Shown here piece after piece: positions 35,650-46,598 of a stretch of DNA of 64,000 bases. The position numbers were made by a program, and so were the translations under genes. This DNA comes from Hippophae tibetana. Its lineage: Eukaryota > Streptophyta > Magnoliopsida > Rosales > Elaeagnaceae. How positions within the stretch are numbered: position 1 is the stretch's first letter; every line of letters begins with the position of its first letter. The stretch is from contig CM072801.1 in assembly GCA_037013495.1 (NCBI GenBank), positions 13,631,501 through 13,695,500 on the forward strand, read 5' to 3'. The notes beneath the pieces were generated by a model, which was given only the letters and a program-made list of their open reading frames with translations, made no database searches and was not told the DNA's origin.

Positions 35650-36520
35650 GACTCTTAAACCAATAACACATCTTAATTAATCAGTGGAATGGATATTAAT
35701 AGAAACAAAGTAAAATAAAACAAATTGGGGGATGATAGAGACTAAGAGCAAGATTTAGGGATGTAAATTGGTGTTGGCCAGGCTAGCTCAAGTTAGAAAT
35801 TTTAGGTTCCAGCTTGGTATTGTTGTGCCAGATATCAAATTTATGGAAATAAATACAAGATTAAAGTTAAACACTTAATCATCCAAGATTGATTTTTTTT
35901 TATTTTGAATTAATTGATATCAATATTGGAATTTAAATTATATAAAAATTATATATATATTATAGTTTAAACTTAATTACACCCACTTTAATACCATTCA
36001 GATTTTGATTCCTTCGGGATAAAATTATATCATTAAGCAAGACCACGCTCAAAACCCTCCTAAGTAATCGAAGAAAAATAATTTTTATAACAATTTAATA
36101 TATTTATCACTTTACATGTTATAATAATTTCAAAGTATTAGACTTTTAATTTAACATTTGTTAATAGCCAATTGGACACGTAAATATCTATAAATTCATG
36201 AGCATATAAGATTGCTAGTAATGGAAAGGAAGGGCAAGCAAATGGTGGGGTTCTAGTTTCTGTAATAAAGAAAGAAAACAGAGCACGAATCCAGAGGAAG
36301 ATAAAAAGTTGGCCTCCAATTTAAAGCAAAGCAAAGTTTTGATTTTGTTCGGCACATTAAATTCATCAAATCCCTTTCAAGGTTTCTAAGAATTTATTAT
36401 TCTTGTTTATGCAGTAATTCCTGAAAATCTGCAGTTCAAGAAAAAAGTTTTGTTGATTCACAGAGTCCTTTGTAAGTTTGTAGAGAGAACAACAAAAGCA
36501 AAGAACAAAAAACAGAAGAC
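35650..36520. other. Upstream region and 5' UTR of the AHP gene
   Basis: AT-rich intergenic DNA leads into a purine-rich leader (about 36220-36520). The leader includes a GAAAGGAAGGGC segment and the A-rich bases just before the ATG at 36521. No TATA box or response element was called with confidence. Confidence 0.45.
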
Positions 36521-38920
36521 ATGGAGGTAGGTCAGATGAAGAGACAGTGTGTGGACTACACAAAATCTTTGTTTATGGAGGTAAAAACACAAGAAATGTA
36601 AATTATGTGATTACATTGTGAGATGGGTTTGTTTCTTTTTCTTGTCTTTATTACATCTGATCTTTTGGGCTATTTGTTATTTTTATTTTTTTTGTTATTC
36701 TTGTTTTGTATGATGTGATTTATGTTTTTCTTTTCTTTTTTCTTTTATGTGAGAGAAGGGGTTTCTGGATGGTCAGTTTCTACAACTTCAGCAGCTACAA
36801 GATGAAAGTAACCCTGATTTTGTTGTTGAAGTGGTGTCTCTATTCTTTGAAGATTCTCAGAAGCTTCTTAATGATCTTACTATAGCTCTGTGAGGATCAA
36901 AGTTTCTTCTTCTTCTTCATCTTTTCCTTCTTCTTTTTTTAAAAAAACATTATTATTTTTTCTCTTTATGATTTACTTACGGATGCTTTGAATTGTACAT
37001 ACATGTTTATTATATGTTTCTTTTGGTTTACTTTTATGTAGTGATCAGCCAATTGTAGATTTCAAAAGAGTTGATGCTCATGTTCACCAATTTAAAGGTA
37101 GCAGTTCAAGGTATTAATTTGTTTGACTTTTTCATTAGTTTCTCATTCTTGCCAACAAGTTTGAGTTGTATATATTTTCTTATCTTCTTTCTGTTTGTGA
37201 TATAATAATAATCATTTATCGATTTATCTGTTCGTAGTCATATATGTTCTTCACATGTACTACTTTCTCTATATTGGCCGGGTTGAATCCCCTTGTTGTT
37301 CTTCCATACATAACTTAGAAAATTAATTAGGCAAGTATACATCTAATTAAGCATTTTTCGATGGAGTCTTTTTTCTAATTTGGTTAGGGTCCTGGTTCTA
37401 GGCTTGTTCGTTCAGCTTGTTCTTAATGAATGTAGATTTTCATTTGAACCAAAAACAACAACTAGTAATAGCATCTCTGACCCAAACTCTATTTTAATGC
37501 AACTTTTGTATTGTTTTAATGCCACTATATTTTTTTTCAACTTACAACACAATACACTTATATATCACATTAAAAAATATTCTTTGAATATTTTTTTATT
37601 TAATTTTATTAATTAATTATTGTATTGAATCAATTAATTAATTATAATAATTTTAAAAAATATATTTTTCTTAAGAAAAATATAACAAATACAGTAACTA
37701 AAAAGAACATAATTTTTTCTATAAAAAAATAATTTAAACAAATTTTACTGAAAAGATATATAATTAGAGTAAAATGTAAATTAAAACATTATTTTTGTAT
37801 TTTCTCTTTTATTAATATTTTAAAAAAGAAAAATAAAATAGAGTGTGAAAAGCGTCTCGCTGTGACCAATATTGCGTTAAATATAACATGATATTGTTCA
37901 TCACTCTATTTTAGTTGAAACTTTAGGGCCTCTTTGGAGTAATTTTTACAGCAAAACTTATACTAAGATAGTAAAATAAAGCCTCATTGGAGATGGTCTA
38001 AAGAACTGTTCAATAGTAGGAAAATTACCAACAAAAAGCTGATTGATTTTTATACTTATGTCAGTTCCCCAAACCCATACGTCTTGTTCTATGCACCATC
38101 AAACACATGAAATTCGTACATGATTAGAACACGGTCCTCTAACTCTGATAACATAGTGTCTTCATTACAGTTTCATAACAAGTTCATTGTATGTTTTGGA
38201 ACAATAAGTTTTCCCTTTCTAAGCTTTTTAACTAAACAGCATAGGTGCTCAGAGGGTTAAAAATGCCTGCGTTGCTTTTCGAAACTACTGTGAAGAAGGG
38301 AATGTTGAAGCGTAAGTTCTTTTTTTTTCACTCTGATGCACATCAATGTTGTTTATGTTCTTTAACATTTTGCTATCAGTTAGCTATATGTTGTGAAATT
38401 AATATGCAAATAAAAAAGGTTATGAAATTCCTTTACTTTCAGGTGCCTAAGATGTCTACAGGAAGTAAAACAAGAGTATTATGTTGTGAAGAATAAGCTT
38501 GAAACCCTTTTCAAGGTGAGTCTAATATAATTTGTAGTAAGGATATCAATGAGTCGGTTAAGGTTGGTTCGAACTCGAACCGAATTGACCAGTGGGAGAA
38601 TATAATCGAACCATTTTAAGTTAAATTTGGTTTAGTTTAAATATTATTTTAATTTTAAAAATATAAAAATATTCAAAATAATAATAATAATGACAAAATG
38701 GATAAAATATAACCTAATCCGAACTGGTATTATAAATAATGGGACGCGTATTGAACTGTTTGAGACCCAAATCTTGAATCGACATGGTAATTGATTCTTT
38801 TTGTTTTAACCTTTGACTCATCTAGCATTGTTTTGTAAGAAAAGTAGTGTTTGATTGTAGCTTGAGCAACAAATTGTGGCTGCTGGTGGGTTAGTTCCTA
38901 AGATGGAACAAAGTTTCTAA
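36521..38920 (+). CDS. AHP1: Histidine-containing phosphotransfer protein
   Basis: Six exons join in frame to 154 residues: 36521-36580, 36759-36889, 37042-37110, 38240-38311, 38443-38515, 38861-38920. All introns are GT-AG. The length and sequence match plant AHP1-type HPt proteins, which pass phosphate from cytokinin histidine kinases to response regulators in the nucleus. The phosphoacceptor is His79 in the [13 protein letters not shown] motif (residues 77-89). The conserved [20 protein letters not shown] lies at 20-39, and [19 protein letters not shown] follows. The C-terminal half carries [14 protein letters not shown] and [24 protein letters not shown]. Because the His is present it is not a pseudo-HPt of the AHP6 kind. 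Intron 3 is long (1.1 kb) and holds a possible MITE. Intron 5 holds another decayed repeat. Confidence 0.96.
37470..38000. mobile_element. Possible MITE in AHP intron 3
   Basis: AGCATCTCTGACCCAAACTCTATTTTA at the left resembles the reverse complement of the right end, TAAAATAAAGCCTCATTGGAGATGGT. A second GGGCCTCTTTGGAG motif lies near 37925. The interior is AT-rich and non-coding. The ends are imperfect and no duplication was found. Confidence 0.4.
38540..38790. repeat. Decayed repeat in AHP intron 5
   Basis: The stretch AAGGATATCAATGAGTCGGTTAAGGTTGGTTCGAACTCGAACC and what follows resembles the reverse complement of 52640-52945 in the NDUFA8 intron, where AAGGATGGAAATGGGTCAGTT and GGTTC-AAGTCCGAACC blocks occur in the same order. 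Both look like copies of one small non-coding repeat family rich in GGTTCGGTT motifs. Confidence 0.5.
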
Positions 38921-40170
38921 GGCCTGCATTCAAGTATAGTAGACAGCTTTGTTGTCTTTTTTTAAGTGTTGTGTTTGACTATCTACCAAACCATGTAAGT
39001 ATGAATTCTTGTTTAATCTAGGCTTTCTTGTAATAATCTTTTTAGGCCTAATAATAATAATAGTTAAGACATTGTTCAATGAAGATGACAAAACATGCAC
39101 TTGAACAATTTCTACAAGTTGTGGAGCTAAAATCATTACTACTAGTAAGAGTATAGTTAATTCACAGCTTAAATTTTAAGTAGACCTCAATGTTGTCATT
39201 ATTGTTATTGACATGGTTAATTATGTGGATTCAAACCATGAAGAAAGGTGATGATGAAGGTTTTACATTTGTTTAATATATGCAAATCTAAAGGAATCTT
39301 AATCAGATCACACGATTTTTTATTTAAAAGGGTCGGTTGATCTTGATTTGTTGTGGTTGTCTCTATCTGTATTCTGCTGAAATATACTTTGAACTGAAAC
39401 GTTGAAATTAGTGGTGGAATAGAGGATGCCCCCTATTCTTTTCTTATTTATTATAATTTTTGTCAAGACTAAATTTTTAATATTTTATTTATTTATTAAA
39501 AAATATATATAGAAAATACGTAAGTCACATATTCTCATTCATGTTCAGAAGATAAAAAGTTGGTCCGATCCATTATTAATAATGTACTTTTCTGCTTACT
39601 AAAAAAAAAAAAACTCAAATGAAGTAACTAAATTATGAAAAGATAAAATTAGCACGAAAATGGATTCAAAAATTACAGCATTTTTACCTTCTATTCAATT
39701 ATATTATATTAGAATCATTATTAACATAAAAAAACATATATTCTTGTAAAAAAAATTAATTCACGTGATAGTTTCAATTGTACCTATATGTTAAAAATAA
39801 AGAGAAAAATAAAAATAAAATTCCATATTTTGAAAATGATTTTAATTTTTGTTTTTATTATTGGTATTAAAAAGTAACAAAATTAATTATTTTATTTTAT
39901 TTTTTTAAATACATTAGATAAATATTGATTTAACTTGAATAAATTATGACTAAACAAATTTAAAATAAATTAAATAAAAATAAAAACATAATTATTTGTG
40001 GTGCTATTAGTTTTTAATAGTAATATAATTAAACTATCTCACAAAATAAATACATATAGGATAATTTTTTAAATAAATATTAGATATATACGATCAGCTT
40101 CCTAAAATCAAATAAATACAAGAAAACAGAAAACACTAAGATAATATCTCAAATATTTATGAGGTTTAAC
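38921..40170. other. AHP 3' UTR and AT-rich intergenic DNA
   Basis: The first 200-300 bases after the stop are probably 3' UTR. The rest is A/T-rich with poly(A) and poly(T) runs, including a 13-base A run at 39600. No coding sequence, RNA gene or clear repeat was seen. Confidence 0.5.
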
Positions 40171-40179
40171 ATATATATT

Positions 40180-42090
40180 TATTTATGTTCTTGAGATTTA
40201 TAAAAATATCTATTATGTATTTGAATTTTATGGTTAATATCATTGGTGTCCTAAATTTTTAATGATGTTAATTTTTCATCTATTACTATTTCTTGACTCT
40301 TATACAAATTTTTTTGGATTGAATAAATTTTAAATAGGAGGTTAATATTGAATAAATTGACTTAGTTAGTGGTTTTTGTTTATCCGAAGAAGATAATAAT
40401 TTATCTAAAAAGTTTATCATTTGTTGGTATAAATCTAATTTTTTTCTACACTCATTACAATTGTAGAGTATATTATGTTCTTCATTATGTTGATTACTTA
40501 TTTATAATCCTAAATCTATTAATTGTCTTTTAAAATTTAAAATTATTCTTTCATTTGTTAAATCTAATAATTTTAATTTATGTACTAATGATTCGATATT
40601 CATAAGGTATTATTCTGATAAATCATATGTGTTGAATGCACATTATTTTATCTTATTCGTAGTATACAAATATGTTTTTTTGTATACATATAGTGTACTT
40701 ATAATCTTCAAAGAAGTATTATCTAAACATTAAGTTGTTGAATTTCTCTTTCTCTATTCTTACATATTTTTTATTAAAATTGTCTCTTAATATCTTTGAA
40801 ATAGAATGATCTTTGATGCTTGTGATAGCTTTAATATAATCTGTATATATATCAAACAAAATATCAAATATTTTAAAATTTTCAAGACAAGTTTCATAAT
40901 CATCATCTTTAAAATATTCGTTTAAATGATAAAGATAGCCTTTATCAAATTATTCTAATAGAATTATATTTTTATCTTTAATTCATTTGGAATTAGTTGT
41001 TTATTTTTAAAAATAGTTTCCATTTTTCTATCTATTAAGATTTGATGTAAGAAAATATTTAAACATTTAAAATTCTTAACTGTTTTAAAATTATAATTAT
41101 TATACCTGAATTTAATGGATCTACCACGGTCTTCCCTTCTATTCGTTTCCTTTGTTATATCTGATATGCCTTAGCTTTGCTTAAACCTCAACGCCCTCCT
41201 AGCAATGGTGAACATTCTACATCCATACATAAATAGTGTCCAATATTTGACTTATTAGGAAAGAGTAACAGAATTCCATTTTATTCATAAGATAATAATT
41301 ATTTCAACTTAAGTCCAACTAAAGAATCTTAAAGGGATTCTTAGCCGCTCATACTTACTGAGTATAATATTACCAATTTTGAAATTTCTAAATAAAGAGG
41401 ATTTTTATGCTAGAGTTTTTTTTTTCAGAAATAGAGAGCTCTGGGTTTGTGTGTTCGTGTGTTTTGAAATAAATATAAGAGTTCTTTTTATAGCACAATA
41501 AAAATTCCTATTTACAAAACTAGAATTATTATTTTACCCTTGTTTAAATTATTCGTAAGTTTTTTTCTTTAAATGATAACCACTTTTTTTCCTTGGCACA
41601 TGCTATTGATTAAGATGTAGGGTTTATATCTTATTTTCTTTATCGTCTTCGACCGACATTTCCATTCTTTATTCTTCTTTGTCGTTTTCTGCCGATGGTT
41701 ATTTTGATGACGCTGATGATGTCGCATCTTCATTTTCTCGATCTTTAATGCATAGAATGCATTTGTGGTCTTTGGTGGCTTTTCTGGTATAGAAGCAGAA
41801 TACTTTCCTTGTTTCTTGTCCAATTTCCAAGTAATTGATGTCAAAATTGGCTTTATATTTGTAAATATTTTCACCACCTTCTTCTGACAGAGTCATGCTG
41901 CTGTGGGAAGTAATGATGATTTTACTAATTGAATAATTTAATTTGATCTTAGTAGAATTATCAATCTTTCTGAGTTTATAGTAAATTTGGCCTAACATTT
42001 GACCTCTTAGTACACAGAGTTCTTCTGTGTTGAATTCCTTTTTTTGAAGTTGATGAGAGAAAATCGACATCGTCGATTCTTGCCAATACT
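40180..42090 (-). mobile_element. Pararetrovirus-like segment (probable Caulimoviridae), fossil
   Basis: On the minus strand, an open frame region at 41569-42070 (containing LRGQMLGQIYYKLRKIDNS and a CILCIKD motif) is followed by a TATA box (TATAAAAAGAAC, near 41490) and a leader with GAGCTCTCT. Broken frames with a CNECRKK motif then follow (about 40400-40900). Terminal gene, then promoter, then leader, then first gene is the order across the junction of a circular caulimovirid genome, so a head-to-tail or circularly permuted insertion is plausible. The protein match is from memory and weak. The copy is broken and old. Overlapping frames at 41569-42248 are part of this segment or its junction. 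Confidence 0.4.
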
Positions 42091-42091
42091 T

Positions 42092-43890
42092 TGGTTTTAA
42101 TATTTATAAAACTCTCGCAAGTGCACGAATCATTTCGTAGAAAATGATAAGTATACTCCCAAGGTCGATCTAAGGAAGGAATGTGTGTGGTTTTTAATTT
42201 ATTATTCAAACTTTTAAAAACGAAATTAAATCCTAAACATACTGTCACGATATTTTGGGGTTTTGTGTTTTTAATCTAATTACATAAAATTAAACATAGA
42301 TTCAATAAACATTCATGCAAATTTTATCATTTATAATGGCGGAGTATTTATGGATATAATAACTAAGTTAATTATGTTTGCTCATATTATCTAGGTTATT
42401 AAAGATATGAATTGATATTTATTGATTCTCCCTTTTTTGTATGAATACCACATTTGGTGGGGTTAGATATTCTTTGTTAACTAAACAAATCAATTAACAC
42501 CTATGGGTGGGGTTGATAACTAATATGCTTAATTAAATTAATTCCTTTTTCTAAGAGATTGAAAATGAACCATTTAAATGCCATCTTTGGTGGGGTTAGA
42601 CAGTTTAAACTTTATTCAAGGTGTCCAAATTAAACCTAAGAATTTAGTTATCTGAGTACTAACTTTCAAGTTTTAAAACCACTACCGAAAACATGTCGTC
42701 AATACATTTTCAGATAGTAATTCTTATAAAAACTTTTGAAATAGAGTTTCACTCTAACTACCGGGCGATTGTACCATCAAATAAAAGAGCACTACTCTAA
42801 ATCAGACCGGATAACTAAACCTTAAAATCTAATTTTCAGGTTTAAGTTTGTAATGAAAAATAATATATTTCTCTCTAACATTCTTAATATAAAATCATGA
42901 ATAAAAATAAAATCAATCCATTTTAGAGATTTTTACCTATTTAATATTTCGCAAGCATAACAACGTTATTATTACATCATGTTTACTAAACAGCCAGCAC
43001 AGTTAAATTTAACCACAGACAAATTAAATATAACATGTAAGAATAAAGCATAAAAATAACTCTAAAGAAAATAAAATCCTTACAGAACTTCGACGCTATT
43101 CCCGTTGCTGGAAAACCTCCAAGCGGAATTTGCACTCCCATTTATTGAATCAAAAAGCTAATAAATTACATAAACATAACTAGTTCTTCCCAAAAAGGGA
43201 AAAACTCTAAAACTAAGAGAAATTAACTAAAAACTAAGAAAAACTAAAAATCTAAGAAAAGAGAGAAAGAAAGAAGAGAGAAGTGTGTTTTGAAGGTGTA
43301 GAAGGTGTGTTTTGAAGTGAAGGGAAGGGGGGTATTTATAGATGAGGATGGAGAGAAAAAATGAGTAAAAAAATGTAAAAACGCGTAATGGAATTGCTGA
43401 GGTCATTGATGATGTCAGCATGACATCATGGGGGCAGCTGCACGTGTAAAATGGGGCGAAACGGGCATCGGCGCACGCGGATGAATAGTAGCCACGCACA
43501 GCTTGGCGCAAATGAACAGTAGCCACGCGCGCAGCTTGGGGCGGATGAACAGTAGCCGCGCGCGTAGCTTGGGGCGGATGAACAGTACCAGCGCGCGCGG
43601 CTGGGGGGCGCAGCGGAGCGATTTTCTCCTTTTTGACATTTTTGACCCATTTTGTCCAATTTTTCCATATTTATTGACCTTTCCCCATTTATTTATTAAT
43701 ATATTTGTGATGTATTGCTTCCAGTATTCCTCTTTGAGTCTTTAAGTTGCGTTTTTAAGCCAAAAATACCTGGAAAACAATAAAAATACCCGTGATTCCG
43801 AAAAAGACAAATTTATATAAATATATATATTTTTAATCAATTAATGTGCATAAAATCATGGTTATTTTAGTGCTTTTTGAGCACTTATCA
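42092..43890 (-). mobile_element. Ty3/gypsy LTR (Athila/Tat-like), probable solo LTR, fossil
   Basis: On the minus strand the LTR opens TGATAAGTGCTCAAAAAGCA at 43890. Near its end it has the GATCGACCTTGGGAGTATAC and GATTCGTGCACTTGCGAGAG blocks typical of these LTRs. The end is placed near 42092. A GC-rich minisatellite lies within it. No gypsy coding domains flank it on either side. The right side abuts a copia gag-protease region and the left abuts pararetrovirus-like sequence. The flanking 5-mers (TACTT, CCCCT) do not match. It is better preserved than its neighbours, so it may be the youngest insertion of this nest. Confidence 0.75.
43477..43610. repeat. GC-rich minisatellite, 33 bp units, about four copies
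   Basis: Units begin at the ATGAATAG/ATGAACAG core at 43481, 43512, 43545 and 43578 (31-33 bp spacing). They share ATGAACAGTAGCC, CGCGCGC and AGCTTGGGGCG. The block is strikingly GC-rich against the AT-rich window. It lies in the U3 part of the gypsy LTR. It produces overlapping open frames on both strands (43415-43745) that I treat as artefacts. Confidence 0.9.
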
Positions 43891-46134
43891 CCCCTGTAAC
43901 TGGATAAGTGACCCCATTGGCATTGGCAACACAGCTCTGTCTCGGCTGAGTTGTATTGGAGAGATCTTTTGGGTCAAATGTCATATGATCCGTAGCTCTA
44001 GAGTCTAAAATCCAATCCTCATTATCAATACGAGTATGAATTGCTTTACTTGAAATACCTGGATCTTGGGAAGATTCGGTCTGAGGAATAAGGGATAGTG
44101 ATGTAGTATTGGTAGCCACATCAGCTTTCCCAGTGGTTTCCCTCTTCTTCCTTGTTTGAAGATCATTCCACCATTCTAGATACCCATGTAGTTTGAAGCA
44201 GTTTTCACGGGTGTGTTTGGAGTTTCCACAATGACCACATTTCATGTCAACAGACGGTGGATTTTCCGTGGATTTCTTGCTACCCAAAAAGGTTCCTGTT
44301 TTTGGTGGCATCAGATTATGGTGTCCCTTGATCCCTTTGTAAGCCATAACTGTTTTAGGTGTCGTATCTGCACCTGTGATCATCACGGTCTACCTGACCT
44401 CTTCCCTACGGATGAATCCATAGGATTGTTCCACCGTAGGGAATAGTTTGATCTGAAGCACATCACTTCGAGTTTTATCCAATCTATCATCAAGTCCATC
44501 GAGGAAGGTATACACTCGATCTTCCTGTACGATGGAGTTGTATTTTTGTATATCAATCGCACACTCCATTGGATTAGGATGACGGAAATCAATTTCACAC
44601 CACAACCCTTGAAGGTCATTGTAGTATTTTTCAATGGATCCACCCGCTTTCTTCGTACGAGTAACTCAACGGCGAAGATCATACACTTGAGACGTGTCTG
44701 TCCCATCATAGTAAGTGATAGCAGCAGAATCCCAAACCTGTTTCGCAATTGGGAATCAGATAAAATTTGCAATCAAGGAGGGGTCCATCGAATTGATCAA
44801 CCATCCTTTGACAAGGACATTTTCAGTGCGCCATCTCCTAAATGAGGGGTCGGTTTCAGCAAGTTGAGGAAAATCCCCATTAATATATCCCAGTTTGTCT
44901 TTGCCAGAGATATACATCTCCACCACCTGGGACCACAAGGCATAGTTGGATCCTCCCAACTTGATACTAATGGAAGCAGTCGACGCTTCAGTTAGCAGAG
45001 GTTGTGAGCTGATATGAACTCTAGTTAGAACTTCCGTCATTTTTGTCGTCAAATCTTCCAATATGAAATTGGTAGTTAAATCTCTAGATTCCGCCATGAA
45101 ATCTAATTTTTTTCCTTTTTTTTACAAACCAACCACTATATAAATGTAAAAAAACAAAATGTAACCCTAACCCTAATTTCCCATTCACGCTACGACGCCC
45201 TTCTTCTTCTTGCACGATTTTAGAAAGATGGTCGAACGCTCAATTTATTTTTTCCAAAGTCGCGCAGTTTCCTCAGCTCAGTTTCCTCTGCGTTCCTCAG
45301 CGCAGTTTCCTCTGCGTTCCTCAATGCAGCTTCTTCGACTGCGTTCCTCAACTGTGTTCTTCAACTGTGTCCGAGCCAGTCATCACTTCCAGCTGGTATG
45401 AAGGTTTGCGTTGCTGTGATAGAACCCTAAATTTTCTCCCGGCAGAGCAGCGCCTTCCTTCTTCTGATGAATGATCAAGATGGTCGAACCCTAGCCAACC
45501 ACAACATCCAAATTGAGCTTCCACCTTCAGAAGAGCTGTTGGTACAGCTGTGATTTCTAAACCTGAAAAAAAAAGTTCACAGAAAGTAAAGCAACTGAAG
45601 TTGCTTGTTTTTTTTTGTTTACAGGAACTGATGTGTGCAAATAGTAACTCCTTTCATTAGGTTTTTTTCTTCTATTACTCTCAGTTTTTCGTTGATACTT
45701 GGAACCATCCTCATCATTAATCTGATCATTGCAATTTTTTTTGTTTTTACAGAATTGCAGGGCTGAAGAACAGTGCGGCTGCCCCACAACCGCAACTCGA
45801 ATGAAACGTAGTAACTGTGATGATTCCAACGAGCAGCTTGAATGGCTACCCCAAATCCCGGCCAAATAATCAACCAAATACCCACAGATTAACACAATCT
45901 GTTGAGCATATCACACCAAATCAGCCAAAGGAGAACAGAATCAACGTAACATGTAACTTATTCTTTCATTATGATAACCAATAACTCTACTATGATATCA
46001 TGTCAAATTATTGTTATTATCATTAATAGTTTCTGTATTCTCTGTTCTAATCTTTTCTTTACAAGAGTTTAGATATATGTATACAAAGAAAACGAGAATT
46101 AAACAATAACCATAATTCTACCACTGTTACAGCA
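43891..46134 (-). mobile_element. Ty1/copia element, 5' portion (LTR, leader, gag, protease start), fossil
   Basis: On the minus strand the parts run: LTR (46001-46134); a primer-binding site like TGATATCATAGTAGAG directly beside it; a 900 bp leader with short tandem CTCAGCGCAGTTTCC units (about 45260-45370); gag starting at 45097 (MAESRDLTTN), with the GGSNYALWSQVVEMYI motif of UBN2/Retrotran-gag type, a CGHCGNSKHTRENCFKLHG knuckle near 44240; and the protease start DWILDSRATDHMT near 44000. The rest of pol is absent here. The gypsy LTR sits at the break. It is truncated and broken at a few points, but the frames are still long, so age is moderate. Confidence 0.88.
46001..46134 (-). repeat. 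Short copia 5' LTR (134 bp)
   Basis: On the minus strand it opens TGCTGTAACAG and closes AATTTGACA. It is immediately followed by the primer-binding-site-like TGATATCATAGTAG. The TG...CA termini and the adjacent primer site support an unusually short LTR. Confidence 0.75.
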
Positions 46135-46598
46135 TGCACCACATCACACACCAATTTTGATTTTTTTTTATATATTAGAGATTCTCTAATAATAAATAAA
46201 CTATAATAAATTAAATTTTTAATAACTTAATTACTTATAAAATCTTAAATGTTATTATGTAATTAAATATAATAAGCTTACATTTATAATACAAATTATA
46301 GGTATAATTAAATTATTTAAATTATTAATTTAATAATTATTATAGTAATTTATTTTTATATGTTATAATATTAAAATTTATAATTAAAATATTTTTTTAT
46401 CAATATTTACTTGATTTTAAAATAAAATTTTCTATTTATTTATTGTATCCGTCACACTCGATTTCTCTCTCAAATCCCTGACTTTCGAAATTAAAGACAC
46501 AAACACGTTTTTTTCCTTTTGTTTTCTTCTCCAGTTTGGCCGCTAGGGTTACTGAGCCCTCTTCAATAGAGATCCTCAAAAGTTGAAACTGCTGCAAA
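46135..46598 (+). promoter_or_regulatory. SCL28-like gene promoter and 5' UTR
   Basis: Only 464 bases separate the copia LTR from the SCL28-like ATG. The first 300 are very AT-rich. The last 150 are pyrimidine-rich and end with GCCGCTAGGGTTACTG (46539-46554), a telo-box-like TAGGGTT motif common in 5' leaders of growth-related plant genes. I see no AACGG/CCGTT core of an M-specific activator element, which might have been expected if the gene is under MYB3R control as described for Arabidopsis SCL28. Confidence 0.5.

Noticed and set aside
43415-43745. Three overlapping open frames on both strands
   Set aside because: They arise from the GC-rich 33 bp minisatellite in the gypsy LTR. Their repeated peptide units have no family match.
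45210-45895. Open frames on both strands upstream of SCL28
   Set aside because: They lie in the non-coding leader of a copia element and partly reflect its short tandem repeats.
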